Position numbers and translations under genes: made by a program
Notes under the pieces: generated by a model
What the model was told of the DNA's origin: nothing
What the model saw: the letters and a program-made list of their open reading frames with translations, nothing else
Database searches by the model: none
Part shown: positions 36,098 to 44,454 of the stretch, piece by piece
How positions within the stretch are numbered: the stretch's first letter is position 1
Layout of the letters: each line of letters begins with the position of its first letter
NCBI RefSeq assembly: GCF_029893105.1
Contig: NZ_JARXWG010000014.1
Coordinates: forward strand, 38,909-102,908
Source: Parabacteroides sp. PF5-9
GTDB taxonomy: Bacteria > Bacteroidota > Bacteroidia > Bacteroidales > Tannerellaceae
DNA length: 64,000 bases
Direction of reading: 5' to 3'

Positions 36098-36415
36098 ATG
36101 TACGTAATCGTAGAAATTAACGGGCAACAGTTTAAGGCTGAACAAGGAAAAAAATTATTTGTTCACCACATTCAGAACGCAGAAAGCGGTGCTGTTGTTG
36201 AGTTTGAAAAAGTGTTGTTGGTTGACAATAACGGAGCAGTAACAGTAGGTTTGCCTACGGTTGAAGGCGCAAAAGTAGTATGTGAAGTACTTTCGCCGCT
36301 TGTAAAAGGGGATAAGGTGTTGATCTTCCACAAAAAGAGAAGAAAAGGACATCGTAAGTTGAACGGTCACCGTCAACAGTTCACCGAAGTAAGTGTAAAA
36401 GAAATTATTGCTTAA
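36098..36415 (+). CDS. rplU: 50S ribosomal protein L21
   Basis: A 105-residue ribosomal protein of the large subunit, binding 23S rRNA. The start [20 protein letters not shown] and the C-terminal [19 protein letters not shown] are standard. It is followed by rpmA after 21 bases, the universal L21-L27 pairing. A two-box promoter and a structured leader are upstream. Confidence 0.98.
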   Translation: MYVIVEINGQQFKAEQGKKLFVHHIQNAESGAVVEFEKVLLVDNNGAVTVGLPTVEGAKVVCEVLSPLVKGDKVLIFHKKRRKGHRKLNGHRQQFTEVSVKEIIA

Positions 36416-36436
36416 CGTTTAAAGGAGAAAAAAGAA

Positions 36437-36694
36437 ATGGCACATAAAAAAGGTGTAGGTAGTTCGAAGAACGGTCGTGAATCGGAAAGTAAACGATTAG
36501 GCGTGAAGTTATTTGGTGGTGAAGTCGCTAAAGCGGGAAATATCATTGTACGCCAGAGAGGAACAAGACATCATGCAGGTCAGAATGTAGGGATCGGTAA
36601 AGATCATACATTGTATGCACTGGTTGATGGTGTGGTTGTTTTCCGTAAAGGAAAAGAAGACAGATCTTATGTTTCTATAGAAGCGAAAGCATAA
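36437..36694 (+). CDS. rpmA: 50S ribosomal protein L27
   Basis: An 85-residue large-subunit protein near the peptidyl-transferase centre. [20 protein letters not shown] and [20 protein letters not shown] are the conserved blocks. There is no N-terminal extension needing cleavage before the AHKKG start, unlike Firmicutes. It is followed by a strong terminator. Confidence 0.98.
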   Translation: MAHKKGVGSSKNGRESESKRLGVKLFGGEVAKAGNIIVRQRGTRHHAGQNVGIGKDHTLYALVDGVVVFRKGKEDRSYVSIEAKA

Positions 36695-36712
36695 ATATTT
36701 GCTGAAAAAATA

Positions 36713-36747
36713 AAAAAAGGCTATCCTATTTGGGATAGCCTTTTTTA
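36713..36747 (+). terminator. rpmA terminator
   Basis: AAAAAAGGCTATCC pairs with GGATAGCCTTTTTT around a short loop, with T-rich sequence on the plus strand and A-rich on the other. The hairpin could stop transcription from either direction, since a minus-strand gene ends at 36802. Confidence 0.9.
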
Positions 36748-36801
36748 GTATTCCGTAAGATGTTCTAAAAGTAGGTGGCTACTTTGAGATGTCTTCTTTT
36801 T

Positions 36802-37098
36802 TTATACCGCTAATAGATCAGAGAATCCGACCAATCCTCCGAGTGCAGCAATAAATGAGGATAAGAACATCATTGAGAGTACTATTCCGATGACCATCCA
36901 CAATAAAACCGCTTTAGCGAAGTTCGCTTTAGTGGCTGTTGTTCCTCCTCCGAATGCCCAAACGAACAGCATAATGAAATTCAGAAAAGGAATACAAAGA
37001 AGCAATAGGGTAATTATCCATTCGCCTAAGCTGATCTCTTTTGAAGTTGGAGCAGGTGCAGACGTTGGACTTTCTGTTGTAGTCATAATTTCTTCCAT
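36802..37098 (-). CDS. Hypothetical small membrane protein
   Basis: A 98-residue protein with a short proline/threonine-rich start (TTTESPTSAPAPTSKE) and two hydrophobic segments (about residues 24-46 and 58-80). The start is set at ATG 37098, with alternatives at 37086 and 37140. No family is recognised with confidence, though the arrangement resembles small DUF4190-type membrane proteins. It stands alone between the L27 terminator and the NlpC gene. Confidence 0.7.
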   Translation of the reverse strand: MEEIMTTTESPTSAPAPTSKEISLGEWIITLLLLCIPFLNFIMLFVWAFGGGTTATKANFAKAVLLWMVIGIVLSMMFLSSFIAALGGLVGFSDLLAV

Positions 37099-37236
37099 AA
37101 TAAAACGATTTAAAGAGTTTATTTTGTAGCTATAATACAAACCGAATACAATATCAAGTTTACTTGAATGATGCCGAGGCGCAGTTTATATTCTGTAAAT
37201 ATAGGAAAAGTTAAGAAGTATATTGTAGAACTCTTT

Positions 37237-37244
37237 TATCTTTG
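37237..37244 (+). promoter_or_regulatory. Probable -7 box for the NlpC/P60 gene
   Basis: TATCTTTG fits the TAnnTTTG consensus 27 bases before ATG 37272. No clear -33 box at the expected distance. Confidence 0.45.
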
Positions 37245-37271
37245 TTGAAGAAACAGCTAAGGGAATTATAG

Positions 37272-37793
37272 ATGAAAACTCGATATTTACTTTATATCTT
37301 CGTTGTGTTGTGTCTGTTATCTGCTTGTGGAAGTAAACAGCGTGTTGTTTTACCCGCAGATTTTAAAGGACCTAACGAATTATCTCGTTTATATGGCATT
37401 AAAATAACCCCCTCTGATAATATCTATCTCTACAATGAAGGAGCCAAATGGTTGGGAACCCCTCACCGTATGGGTGGGAATACCCGGAAAGGAGTCGACT
37501 GTTCCGGCTTTGTGGTTATAATGTATCAACAAATCTATCATAAAAAATTATCGCGCTCTTCTGCCGATATATTGAAAAAGGATTGTAAAAGAGTCAGCCG
37601 ATCCCGTCTGCAAGAGGGCGATCTGGTTTTCTTCCGGACAGGAGGAGGCTCGAAGAAAGTCCCGAATCATGTCGGTATTTATCTTAAAAACGGCCGTTTT
37701 ATCCATACCAGTACTTCAAAAGGTGTGATGGTCAGTAGCCTGAGTGAACCTTATTTCACCCGAGCGTGGATCACGGGTGGAAGAGTGAAATGA
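37272..37793 (+). CDS. NlpC/P60 family peptidoglycan hydrolase, lipoprotein
   Basis: A 173-residue exported cysteine peptidase. The signal ends in LLSACGSK, giving a lipidated cysteine. The catalytic cysteine is in GVDCSGFVVIMYQ (about residue 77), and the histidine is in VPNHVGIYLKNGRFIH. NlpC/P60 enzymes cut D-glutamyl-diaminopimelate links in cell-wall peptides. It is a single gene bounded by its own terminator. Confidence 0.92.
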   Translation: MKTRYLLYIFVVLCLLSACGSKQRVVLPADFKGPNELSRLYGIKITPSDNIYLYNEGAKWLGTPHRMGGNTRKGVDCSGFVVIMYQQIYHKKLSRSSADILKKDCKRVSRSRLQEGDLVFFRTGGGSKKVPNHVGIYLKNGRFIHTSTSKGVMVSSLSEPYFTRAWITGGRVK

Positions 37794-37810
37794 TTTTCAA
37801 TTGTCCATTG

Positions 37811-37837
37811 AAAAAGTTGGCTGAGCCAACTTTTTCC
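37811..37837 (+). terminator. Terminator of the NlpC/P60 gene
   Basis: AAAAAGTTGGC (37811-37821) pairs with GCCAACTTTTT (37825-37835) around a three-base loop. The stem overlaps the -33 region of the serS promoter. Confidence 0.85.
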
Positions 37838-37846
37838 CTACCTTTG
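37817..37846 (+). promoter_or_regulatory. serS promoter
   Basis: TTG at 37817-37819 and TACCTTTG at 37839-37846 are 19 bases apart. The start at 37882 follows 35 bases later. The -33 box lies within the upstream terminator stem. Confidence 0.7.
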
Positions 37847-37881
37847 TGCCACAAAATCAATAATTATTTAGATCCGATTGT

Positions 37882-39153
37882 ATGTTGACACTAAAGGTAA
37901 TAACGGAGAATAAAGAAGAAGTTATTCGCCGATTGGCTAAAAAGCATTTTGATGCGAAAGAAGTGATAGAAGAAGTCATCGAATTAGATAAAGTCAGACG
38001 AAACAGTCAGACAGAACTGGATGGTAATTTGGCCGAACTGAATAAGATTTCCAAATCGATCGGATTATTGATGAAAGAGGGTCGGAAAGAAGAAGCTGAA
38101 GCCGCTCGTGTCCAAGTAGCCAAAATCAAAGAACAAAACAAGACTTTGGAGGATGCAAGATCTACTGCCGAATATCGTATGCAGGAGTTATTGGTGCAAA
38201 TGCCTAATCTTCCGCACGATTCTGTACCGGAAGGAAAAGTAGCTGAAGACAATGTGATTGAAAAAACAGGAGGTGTTATTCCTGAGTTAGGTGATGATGC
38301 TTTACCCCATTGGGAATTAGCAAAGAAATATGATTTAATCGATTTTGAATTAGGCGTAAAGATTACCGGTGCCGGTTTCCCAGTATATAAAGGTTATGGT
38401 GCCCGGTTGCAGCGTGCGTTGATTAATTTCTTTCTGGATAATGCCCGTGAAGCCGGTTATCTGGAAGTACAACCTCCCTATGTGGTCAATGCGGATTCAG
38501 GATATGGCACAGGCCAGTTGCCAGACAAAGAGGGTCAGATGTATCATGCAACCGAAGATAATTTGTATCTGATACCAACGGCAGAAGTACCTGTGACCAA
38601 TATTTACCGGGATGTTATCCTGAATGAATCTGATTTCCCGGTTAAGAATACGGCTTATTCAGCCTGTTTCCGTCGTGAGGCCGGTTCGTATGGAAAAGAT
38701 GTACGTGGATTGAACCGGTTGCATCAGTTTGATAAAGTAGAAATTGTCCGTATTGATAAACCGGAACATTCTTATCAGTCTTTACAAGAGATGGTAGATT
38801 ATGTGCAGTCACTGGTAGATAAATTGGAACTACCCTGGCGTATACTTCGTTTGTGTGGAGGAGATATGAGTTTTACTTCGGCTCTGACATTTGACTTTGA
38901 AGTATATTCTGTTGCTCAGCAACGTTGGCTGGAAGTAAGTTCCGTATCTAATTTTGAAAGCTATCAAGCGAATCGTTTAAAATGCCGTTACCGTGATGAT
39001 AGTAAGAAAACCCAGTTGTGTCATACACTAAACGGTAGTGCACTTGCTTTACCGCGTATTGTCGCAGCCTTATTGGAAAATAATCAGACACCGGAAGGTA
39101 TTCGTATACCGAAAGCGTTAGTTCCTTATACGGGTTTTGATATGATAAAATAG
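37882..39153 (+). CDS. serS: Serine--tRNA ligase
   Basis: A 423-residue class II synthetase charging tRNA-Ser (and tRNA-Sec where present). The N-terminal coiled-coil arm that binds the long variable arm of tRNA-Ser is at about residues 28-105. Motif 2 (FRREAGSYGKDVRGLNRLHQ) and motif 3 region (NGSALALPRIVAALLEN) are clear. It has its own promoter and terminator, and no partner gene. Confidence 0.97.
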   Translation: MLTLKVITENKEEVIRRLAKKHFDAKEVIEEVIELDKVRRNSQTELDGNLAELNKISKSIGLLMKEGRKEEAEAARVQVAKIKEQNKTLEDARSTAEYRMQELLVQMPNLPHDSVPEGKVAEDNVIEKTGGVIPELGDDALPHWELAKKYDLIDFELGVKITGAGFPVYKGYGARLQRALINFFLDNAREAGYLEVQPPYVVNADSGYGTGQLPDKEGQMYHATEDNLYLIPTAEVPVTNIYRDVILNESDFPVKNTAYSACFRREAGSYGKDVRGLNRLHQFDKVEIVRIDKPEHSYQSLQEMVDYVQSLVDKLELPWRILRLCGGDMSFTSALTFDFEVYSVAQQRWLEVSSVSNFESYQANRLKCRYRDDSKKTQLCHTLNGSALALPRIVAALLENNQTPEGIRIPKALVPYTGFDMIK

Positions 39154-39166
39154 AACTACGAATAAT

Positions 39167-39212
39167 AAAAAAAGGAGTCAATGAGGATATTTCTCTTTGA
39201 CTCCTTTTTATT
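39167..39212. terminator. Bidirectional terminator between serS and the DHOD-like gene
   Basis: AAAAAGGAGTCAA and TTGACTCCTTTTT form a long stem with a bulge and a loop near 39190. T-runs on both strands suit termination of serS (plus) and of the convergent gene ending at 39228 (minus). Confidence 0.88.
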
Positions 39213-39227
39213 TTGTCCTTTTTAATT

Positions 39228-40205
39228 TTAATCTCTACTCGAAAAGTACTTCATAAACTGTGAACGTTCATACATGGCCGGATTCTGTATGTTGGCGTAA
39301 TTCAGTTTTCCTCTGAAGTCAGCAAGTGATTGATAATTAGCTTGCGTCATCCACTCTTCCATACAGGTTAGTATCTGTGAAATAATGGTACCTCCGGAGG
39401 TATATAAAGCGCTGCACATTTGAACGGCAGATGCTCCGGCAAGTAGACATTTGATAACATCTTCCCAGTCATGTATACCGGTAGAAGAAGCGATATGGAT
39501 ATCCGGAATCAGCCCGGAGACGATGGCTGTCCAGCGAAGTGTATCGCTTAAGTCTGAATGACTGCTGAATACATTGCCAGAGACGAGTTGCATCGTATTA
39601 ATATCGATATCCGACTGATAAAAACGATTGAATAATACAACACCGTCGGCTCCGTTTACTTTCAATGTATTGACTATTGCCGGTATATTATTGAATAGTT
39701 TACCGATTTTAATAATTACCGGTATAGAAATTGTCTGTTTAACTTTTCGGATGATATCAACATATAACAGACGAACCGCATCATAATTATCTGTCAGTCC
39801 GGTCTCCATGATATGGATATTCAACTCTAATGCGTCTGCACCGGCTATTTCAATCTGACGGGCAAAATCGATCCATGCATCTGCTTTGTAACAATTAATA
39901 CTGGCTATAATAGGAATCGTACAGTGTGCTTTTGTTTTTTTGATCAATTCCAGGTAATCAGTGACTTCATTGGCCTTTACATATTCCCGGATATAATCCT
40001 CTGCATTGGGATAGTCGGAACTATGTCCTAATCGTTCGCTTTTCATCTCGATTTGCTCTTCAAAAAGCGATTTTAAGACAATGGCTCCCGCACCGGCTTT
40101 TTCAAATTCCTTATTTCGTTCCGGATTTCGTGTAAGACCAGAACTTCCGACTATAATAGGATTGCGTAGTTTCAAACCCGCATATTGGGTGGTTATATCA
40201 ATCAT
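39228..40205 (-). CDS. Dihydroorotate dehydrogenase-like TIM-barrel protein
   Basis: A 325-residue FMN-binding-type TIM barrel resembling class 1 dihydroorotate dehydrogenases and the PreA dihydropyrimidine subunit (MIDITTQYAGLKLRNPIIVG start, VVLFNRFYQSDID, HIASSTGIHDWEDVIKCLLA). The usual NxSCPN strand motif is replaced by LELNIHIMETG, so the catalytic base of true PyrD is missing. A role in pyrimidine synthesis is therefore uncertain. It is a single gene with a TACCTTTG box on the minus strand at 40232-40239. Confidence 0.8.
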   Translation of the reverse strand: MIDITTQYAGLKLRNPIIVGSSGLTRNPERNKEFEKAGAGAIVLKSLFEEQIEMKSERLGHSSDYPNAEDYIREYVKANEVTDYLELIKKTKAHCTIPIIASINCYKADAWIDFARQIEIAGADALELNIHIMETGLTDNYDAVRLLYVDIIRKVKQTISIPVIIKIGKLFNNIPAIVNTLKVNGADGVVLFNRFYQSDIDINTMQLVSGNVFSSHSDLSDTLRWTAIVSGLIPDIHIASSTGIHDWEDVIKCLLAGASAVQMCSALYTSGGTIISQILTCMEEWMTQANYQSLADFRGKLNYANIQNPAMYERSQFMKYFSSRD

Positions 40206-40290
40206 GTCCGATTTAGTTTAGTTCAACGCGACAAAGGTAAAGATTTATTCCATTAAGCCTCTTTTTGCATGAGTTAAAATGGTTAAAGGG

Positions 40291-40959
40291 TCAATAGTGT
40301 CTTTCTCCGAAAATATGGCTTCCCACACGGATCATCGTACTGCCTTCCTGTATGGCAATCGGATAGTCATGACTCATGCCCATGGATAATTCCGTAAAAT
40401 AAGCTGTATGACTGAAATAAGTCTCTTTCATTTCAACAAACAGTGCGTGTAGTTGTTTAAATTCTTTTTCGATCAACAGCTCATCTTCGGTGTATGTAGC
40501 CATACCCATCAACCCGCAAATTTGAACATTCGGATAATCATTCAGTGTGAGATGTTGCAATAATTCACGGCACTCATCAGGGGAGAGACCATGTTTGGTC
40601 TCTTCTTGTGCAACATATATTTCGAGCAGTATGCGCACGACACGGTGGTGTTTGGCCGCTTGTTTATCGATCTCTTCCAGCAACCTTAACGAGTCGACGC
40701 TATGGATCATATCAATGAAGGGGATGATCTCTTTGACTTTATTGCGTTGTAATGTCCCGATAAAATGCCATTCGATATCGTTGGGTAATAGCTTCTGTTT
40801 GGCGGTTAGTTCCTGTGCACGACTCTCACCAAATATACGTTGACCGGCGTAATAGGCTTCCATCACAGCGTCTGCCGGATGAAATTTGGATACGGCAACA
40901 AGCGTCACCTCTTGGGGAAGCGACGCTTTGAGTGTATGTATACGTTGGGCTATATTCAT
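40291..40959 (-). CDS. YggS family pyridoxal phosphate homeostasis protein
   Basis: A 222-residue single-domain PLP-binding barrel. The PLP lysine is in VAVSKFHPADAV, and the HFIGTLQRNKV and GLMGMATYT blocks are standard. These proteins buffer free PLP and affect amino acid metabolism. The start is set at ATG 40959 (MNIAQRIHTL); an ATG at 40983 would add eight residues and would overlap the upstream gene. It lies 16 bases after the DUF4494 gene. Confidence 0.93.
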   Translation of the reverse strand: MNIAQRIHTLKASLPQEVTLVAVSKFHPADAVMEAYYAGQRIFGESRAQELTAKQKLLPNDIEWHFIGTLQRNKVKEIIPFIDMIHSVDSLRLLEEIDKQAAKHHRVVRILLEIYVAQEETKHGLSPDECRELLQHLTLNDYPNVQICGLMGMATYTEDELLIEKEFKQLHALFVEMKETYFSHTAYFTELSMGMSHDYPIAIQEGSTMIRVGSHIFGERHY

Positions 40960-40975
40960 CGTGTGTAGGTTTGAC

Positions 40976-41479
40976 TTATACAATGTCTTCTTCAGATCGT
41001 TGACGGTGTGTTGCGATCAGTTCTTCTTCCGATTTGACGGCTGGAACTTTACTGGCGTCGAATGGGAAAACGTCGATCAGAGCGGTTTCGTTTACAGAAG
41101 CGATCGTATAATCGGCCAATGTTCCTTTCATTCCCTCTTCTAAAACGTCGATAGCTCCTTTCAGGGTAGAGGCTTGAGCCAGCATCTGTGCGGCTGTTTT
41201 TTTCTCTGCTCCACTTTTCTCATCCAAAGTAATAAAATAAACCTTTATTTTATAAAAACGATCACCTGTCTCATTGAAAAACAATTCCGAAAAACGGGCA
41301 CGTTTGATATCGGCTATCGTGAACTCTCCCGAGATAAATGGCCGGATTTCTTCTATAATTCTGGCTTCAGCCTCGGTGAAAGAGAGGGCATCTACCAAAT
41401 AAGGTTCCGTGACTTTTTTCTGCATTCCATTCTCCATGATTTTTTCAAAAGAGACTTTACATTCAAACCAATTGTGCAT
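40976..41479 (-). CDS. DUF4494 family protein
   Basis: A 167-residue cytoplasmic protein matching DUF4494, a Bacteroidetes family of unknown function (MHNWFECKVSFEKIMENGMQ start and PYLVDALSFTEAEARIIEEI). The rest is strongly charged. It heads a two-gene unit with the PLP protein gene. A TATCTTTG box on the minus strand at 41582-41589 could drive it, 103 bases upstream. Confidence 0.85.
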   Translation of the reverse strand: MHNWFECKVSFEKIMENGMQKKVTEPYLVDALSFTEAEARIIEEIRPFISGEFTIADIKRARFSELFFNETGDRFYKIKVYFITLDEKSGAEKKTAAQMLAQASTLKGAIDVLEEGMKGTLADYTIASVNETALIDVFPFDASKVPAVKSEEELIATHRQRSEEDIV

Positions 41480-41581
41480 ATCAATACTTTTTTTTATTGT
41501 TTTATAATAATATATTTTCGATAGATAAAAGATTGATTATTAGACGGAATGTTTATGATATACCTGTCTGATAATCCGACG

Positions 41582-41637
41582 CAAAGATACAATTTTATAT
41601 GATGGTTAGGCTTGAAAAATTTATTTTTCTATCTTTG
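41582..41637. promoter_or_regulatory. Divergent TATCTTTG boxes between DUF4494 and the 88-residue gene
   Basis: Minus-strand TATCTTTG (41582-41589) faces DUF4494, and plus-strand TATCTTTG (41630-41637) faces the small gene at 41664. They are placed as -7 boxes for divergent transcripts; clear -33 boxes were not found for either. Confidence 0.5.
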
Positions 41638-41663
41638 CAGCATAACCTAATAAACAAATCAAT

Positions 41664-41930
41664 ATGGCAAGAAGGAAAGGACAGACAATGACCGAAGAGC
41701 AGAAAGCAGCTATGCGTGCTAGACGTCAGGCGAGAAAAACAGGAAAAGAGACAGCCTATACCCGCACTTTAGAGAACCTGAAACTTTTATCTTTTGATGA
41801 ACTCGAAGGGGTTATTGCTTTTGCGCATCGCTACAAAAAGGATCAAATGGCAAAAGAGGAACTCAAACTGATTAAAGCAAAAGAAGAAATTGATTTGAAG
41901 CTGAAAGCACTTAAAAACTTAGAGCTATAA
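41664..41930 (+). CDS. Hypothetical 88-residue basic coiled-coil protein
   Basis: A cytoplasmic protein with an N-terminal basic, alanine-rich helix (MTEEQKAAMRARRQARKTGK region) and a C-terminal lysine/glutamate helix (EELKLIKAKEEIDLKLKAL), suggesting a coiled coil. A promoter-like box precedes it and it is divergent from DUF4494. No family is recognised. A hairpin between it and ndk (41985-42022) could end both transcripts, though it lacks a T-run. Confidence 0.72.
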   Translation: MARRKGQTMTEEQKAAMRARRQARKTGKETAYTRTLENLKLLSFDELEGVIAFAHRYKKDQMAKEELKLIKAKEEIDLKLKALKNLEL

Positions 41931-41984
41931 TCTTTTAAAAAGAAGATGCTCCAAAAGTCATAAAATTTTTGATCTCGTTATAAA

Positions 41985-42022
41985 TTGTAAGCAATTACCC
42001 CTCACGGGGTAACTGTTTACAA
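41985..42022. terminator. Possible hairpin between the small gene and ndk
   Basis: TTGTAA at 41985 pairs with TTACAA at 42017, and TTACCCC with GGGGTAA inside, giving about 15 pairs with a mismatch. It overlaps the ndk stop codon. There is no flanking T-run, so termination is uncertain. Confidence 0.4.
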
Positions 42023-42478
42023 CTCATCTTCCGCATATATGGATGAACGGTTTTTCAACGAATAATCGTAGATCTCTTTTTCGTCAAAGAAACGTTTCAA
42101 TTCACTCTCAGCCGTTTCCGGACTATCGGAAGTATGAATGATATTCTCCTGTACACTCATACTGTAATCCCCACGGATCGTTCCCGGAGCAGCATTTCGA
42201 CTATTGGTTGTTCCGGCCATACTTCGCACGACCTGTATCGCCTCGACCCCTTCCCAACAACAGACTATAACGGGGCATACCCGCATGGAATCCTTAACCT
42301 GTTGGAAAAACGGTTTCTCTTTTAAATGACCGTAATGTTCGCTCAGGAGCTCATCTGTCAACCAGACCATTTTCATTCCGGCAAGTTGTAATCCTTTTTC
42401 CTCAAAACGGGAAATGACTTTACCGATCATACCTCTCTGGATAGTCCCGGGTTTTAAAATGACGAGTGTCTTTTCCAT
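42017..42478 (-). CDS. ndk: Nucleoside-diphosphate kinase
   Basis: A 153-residue enzyme balancing nucleoside triphosphates. The MEKTLVILKPGTIQRGMIGK start and the catalytic-histidine block ENIIHTSDSPETA are diagnostic. It is slightly longer than many bacterial forms, with a C-terminal KNRSSIYAEDEL tail. It is a single gene; the region upstream contains a family B repeat element but no clear -7 box. Confidence 0.95.
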   Translation of the reverse strand: MEKTLVILKPGTIQRGMIGKVISRFEEKGLQLAGMKMVWLTDELLSEHYGHLKEKPFFQQVKDSMRVCPVIVCCWEGVEAIQVVRSMAGTTNSRNAAPGTIRGDYSMSVQENIIHTSDSPETAESELKRFFDEKEIYDYSLKNRSSIYAEDEL

Positions 42479-42860
42479 ATGATAAATTGTATATGTGTAT
42501 ACTTGAATAAAGCGCGATGCAAATTAACAAGAAAATCGGATGGAAAATGGTACTTATCTTTAGAGAATTCGCATGGATGTATTCAAACGTTTTTTATTTG
42601 CCTTTCGGTTTCGATTTTTCGAGGTAGAGTACACACTCTTTTATCTATATGATCTATCTTTTTTCTCTGGGTCTGTTCGTACTAAGATCCGAAGAATTAA
42701 TCGTCTACCAATTGGTAGACGATAGTGACACAGTTGGTAGACGGAAGTGCACCAACTGGTAGACGAAAAGGAACCAACCGGTAGACGATTAACTTTTCAG
42801 GGGAAAAAAGGAGATCACCTTGATCAAAGAGGGAGCTCTTTTGCATGTTTTTCGGAAGGG
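42479..42860. other. 382-base intergenic region between ndk and rmuC
   Basis: No gene. It holds the family B element at 42697-42792. The rest is AT-rich without a clear promoter or terminator, and short ORFs across it show no protein-like character. Confidence 0.65.
42697..42792. repeat. Intergenic 22-bp-period palindromic element, family B copy 1
   Basis: GGTAGACG begins at 42714, 42736, 42758 and 42780, exactly 22 bp apart. The ends are a perfect 13-bp inverted repeat (TTAATCGTCTACC at 42697, GGTAGACGATTAA at 42780). Unit 1 is a 20-bp palindrome (CGTCTACCAATTGGTAGACG). Units 2 and 3 pair with each other (CAGTTGGT with ACCAACTG). A second copy is at 56283-56378. Confidence 0.9.
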
Positions 42861-44144
42861 TTACTCTTCTGTTTTTTCGTTGGGTTCATCCTCTTCGGCT
42901 AATAGGCCGATTTCGGGGAGTATGGCGCGTGCTTCATGTGCGCTCAATGTATCGACGTCTTTTAATTTGCGTTGGATCGCACGGGTACGTGTGCCAAGCA
43001 CCTCTTCGATCTGTCCGCTGGCGGTCTGCAGGTTTTTTTGTGCTTTTTCGAGCATGCCGCCCATTTTTTCAAATTCTTTTTTGACAGCACCTAAGATGTG
43101 CCATACTTCACCGGAATGTTTCTGAATGGCCAATGTACGAAAGCCCATTTGCAGACTGTTGAGGATGGCTGCCAGGGTGGTGGGGCCGGTAACGACGATT
43201 TTATGTGTCCGTTGTAACTCTTCCATTAAAGCGGAACGACGAATCACTTCGGCATAAATGCTTTCAAAAGGAAGGAATAAAATGGCGAAATCGGTGGTTG
43301 CTGGCGGATTCAGGTATTTTTCGGAAATATCTTTAGCCATTTTCTTGACGGTTGTTTCCAATAGTTTGCCGGCCGCTTCTATGGCTGCCGTATCTCCGCT
43401 GTCGTAGGCATCGAGTAACTGTTCGTACACATCTTTGGGGAATTTGGCATCGATCGGTAGATAGACAAACTCATGAAAATCATCTCTTCCGGGTAGTTTG
43501 ACAGCAAATTCGACCACTGAATCCGATTTTTTGTTGGTATGCACATTGGCTTCGTATTGTTCGGGGGCAAGTAGCTGTTCCAAAAGCATACTCAATTGTA
43601 TCTCTCCGATATTTCCTCGTGTTTTCACATTGCTGAGTACGCGTTTTAACCCGCCTACATCTTGGGCGAGTGTTTGCATTTCGCCTAATCCTTTTTGTAC
43701 CCCCTCAAGTTGTTCGGAGACTAAGCGGAAAGATTGACTGATTCGTTCATTTAACGTTTTTTGCAATTTCTCATCTACAGTCACACGAATTTCTTCCAAC
43801 CGTTTTTCGGTGTTTTCGATCAGTTTTTGTTGGCGATCATCCAGTTTGTCGAACTTTTCGCGTTGCAATTCATTGAAAGAAGTAATCCCTCTGTCAAAGG
43901 TTTCCCGAAATTCGTTTAAAGAACGAGCCAGATCTTCGCGATTATCTTTACCGATAGTACGTGTCTCTTCCCGGTTTAAGCGAAAATCTTCCCTGAAATT
44001 GTTTTCGATCCGGTCGAACATTTTCTGAACGTCCAATAGCCACTGTTCAAGGGATTTGTTTTTGTTGTTGTTTCGCGTTATTACAATATGTACAGCTTGA
44101 AAAACAAGGCTTACAATTAACAATGTTATGATGATCCAATCCAT
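42861..44144 (-). CDS. rmuC: DNA recombination protein RmuC
   Basis: A 427-residue protein with one N-terminal membrane segment (about residues 1-22), a long coiled coil (about 25-140) and the RmuC core with YLPIDAKFPKDVYEQLLDAY and LKMGFRTLAIQ-like blocks (seen here as LQMGFRTLAIQKHSGEVW). RmuC limits inversion or rearrangement of DNA in E. coli; the mechanism is unknown. Its promoter is probably at 44164-44193 on the minus strand. Confidence 0.93.
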   Translation of the reverse strand: MDWIIITLLIVSLVFQAVHIVITRNNNKNKSLEQWLLDVQKMFDRIENNFREDFRLNREETRTIGKDNREDLARSLNEFRETFDRGITSFNELQREKFDKLDDRQQKLIENTEKRLEEIRVTVDEKLQKTLNERISQSFRLVSEQLEGVQKGLGEMQTLAQDVGGLKRVLSNVKTRGNIGEIQLSMLLEQLLAPEQYEANVHTNKKSDSVVEFAVKLPGRDDFHEFVYLPIDAKFPKDVYEQLLDAYDSGDTAAIEAAGKLLETTVKKMAKDISEKYLNPPATTDFAILFLPFESIYAEVIRRSALMEELQRTHKIVVTGPTTLAAILNSLQMGFRTLAIQKHSGEVWHILGAVKKEFEKMGGMLEKAQKNLQTASGQIEEVLGTRTRAIQRKLKDVDTLSAHEARAILPEIGLLAEEDEPNEKTEE

Positions 44145-44163
44145 GTTTCGTCGATTTTGACTC

Positions 44164-44193
44164 CAAAGATAATAGAATATAAGTAGGTTTCAA
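44164..44193 (-). promoter_or_regulatory. rmuC promoter
   Basis: On the minus strand, TTG (44191-44193) and TATCTTTG (44164-44171) are 19 bases apart. The start at 44144 follows 19 bases later, giving a very short leader. Confidence 0.65.
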
Positions 44194-44236
44194 TCAATTA
44201 AAAGAAGTTAAAAGCAGAAACATTTCCATCTATATC

Positions 44237-44269
44237 TTTGGAAGATACAAGGAAATATTTCTATATTTG
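44237..44269 (+). promoter_or_regulatory. Promoter of the MATE leader
   Basis: TTTG (44237-44240) and TATATTTG (44262-44269) are 21 bases apart. Transcription would begin near 44276, about 180 bases before the MATE ATG. Confidence 0.6.
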
Positions 44270-44275
44270 TGACAC

Positions 44276-44434
44276 ATTTGGAACAGTAAGTAGTTCTAAT
44301 TAGTGATAATAATTCATAGCATATTGTACGGTTAGACCGTATATATATAAAAAATTATTGTTTTTCATTGGTTAAAGTTAAGGGTTAGTGTAGAAGGTCG
44401 TTAGATGTGAATCTCGCGACCTTCATTTTTTTTA
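44276..44434 (+). ncRNA. Candidate leader or small RNA ahead of the MATE gene
   Basis: A promoter at 44237-44269 and a terminator-like hairpin at 44393-44434 bracket about 160 bases with no credible ORF. The middle holds a short stem (TACGGT/ACCGTA near 44328). It may be a small RNA, or an attenuator that sets read-through into the MATE gene. No known family was recognised. Confidence 0.35.
44393..44434 (+). terminator. Terminator-like hairpin just before MATE
   Basis: GAAGGTCG (44393-44400) pairs with CGACCTTC (44417-44424), followed by ATTTTTTTTAA. It lies 20 bases before the MATE start, so transcription must pass it to express that gene. Confidence 0.75.
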
Positions 44435-44454
44435 ATCATTCCATACGCTTGAAC

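Larger units (their letters stand above)
44145..44454. other. 310-base intergenic region between rmuC and MATE
   Basis: It contains the rmuC promoter, a plus-strand promoter at 44237-44269, and a terminator-like hairpin at 44393-44434, all annotated separately. The stretch between them (44276-44392) may be a short RNA or leader. Confidence 0.7.
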
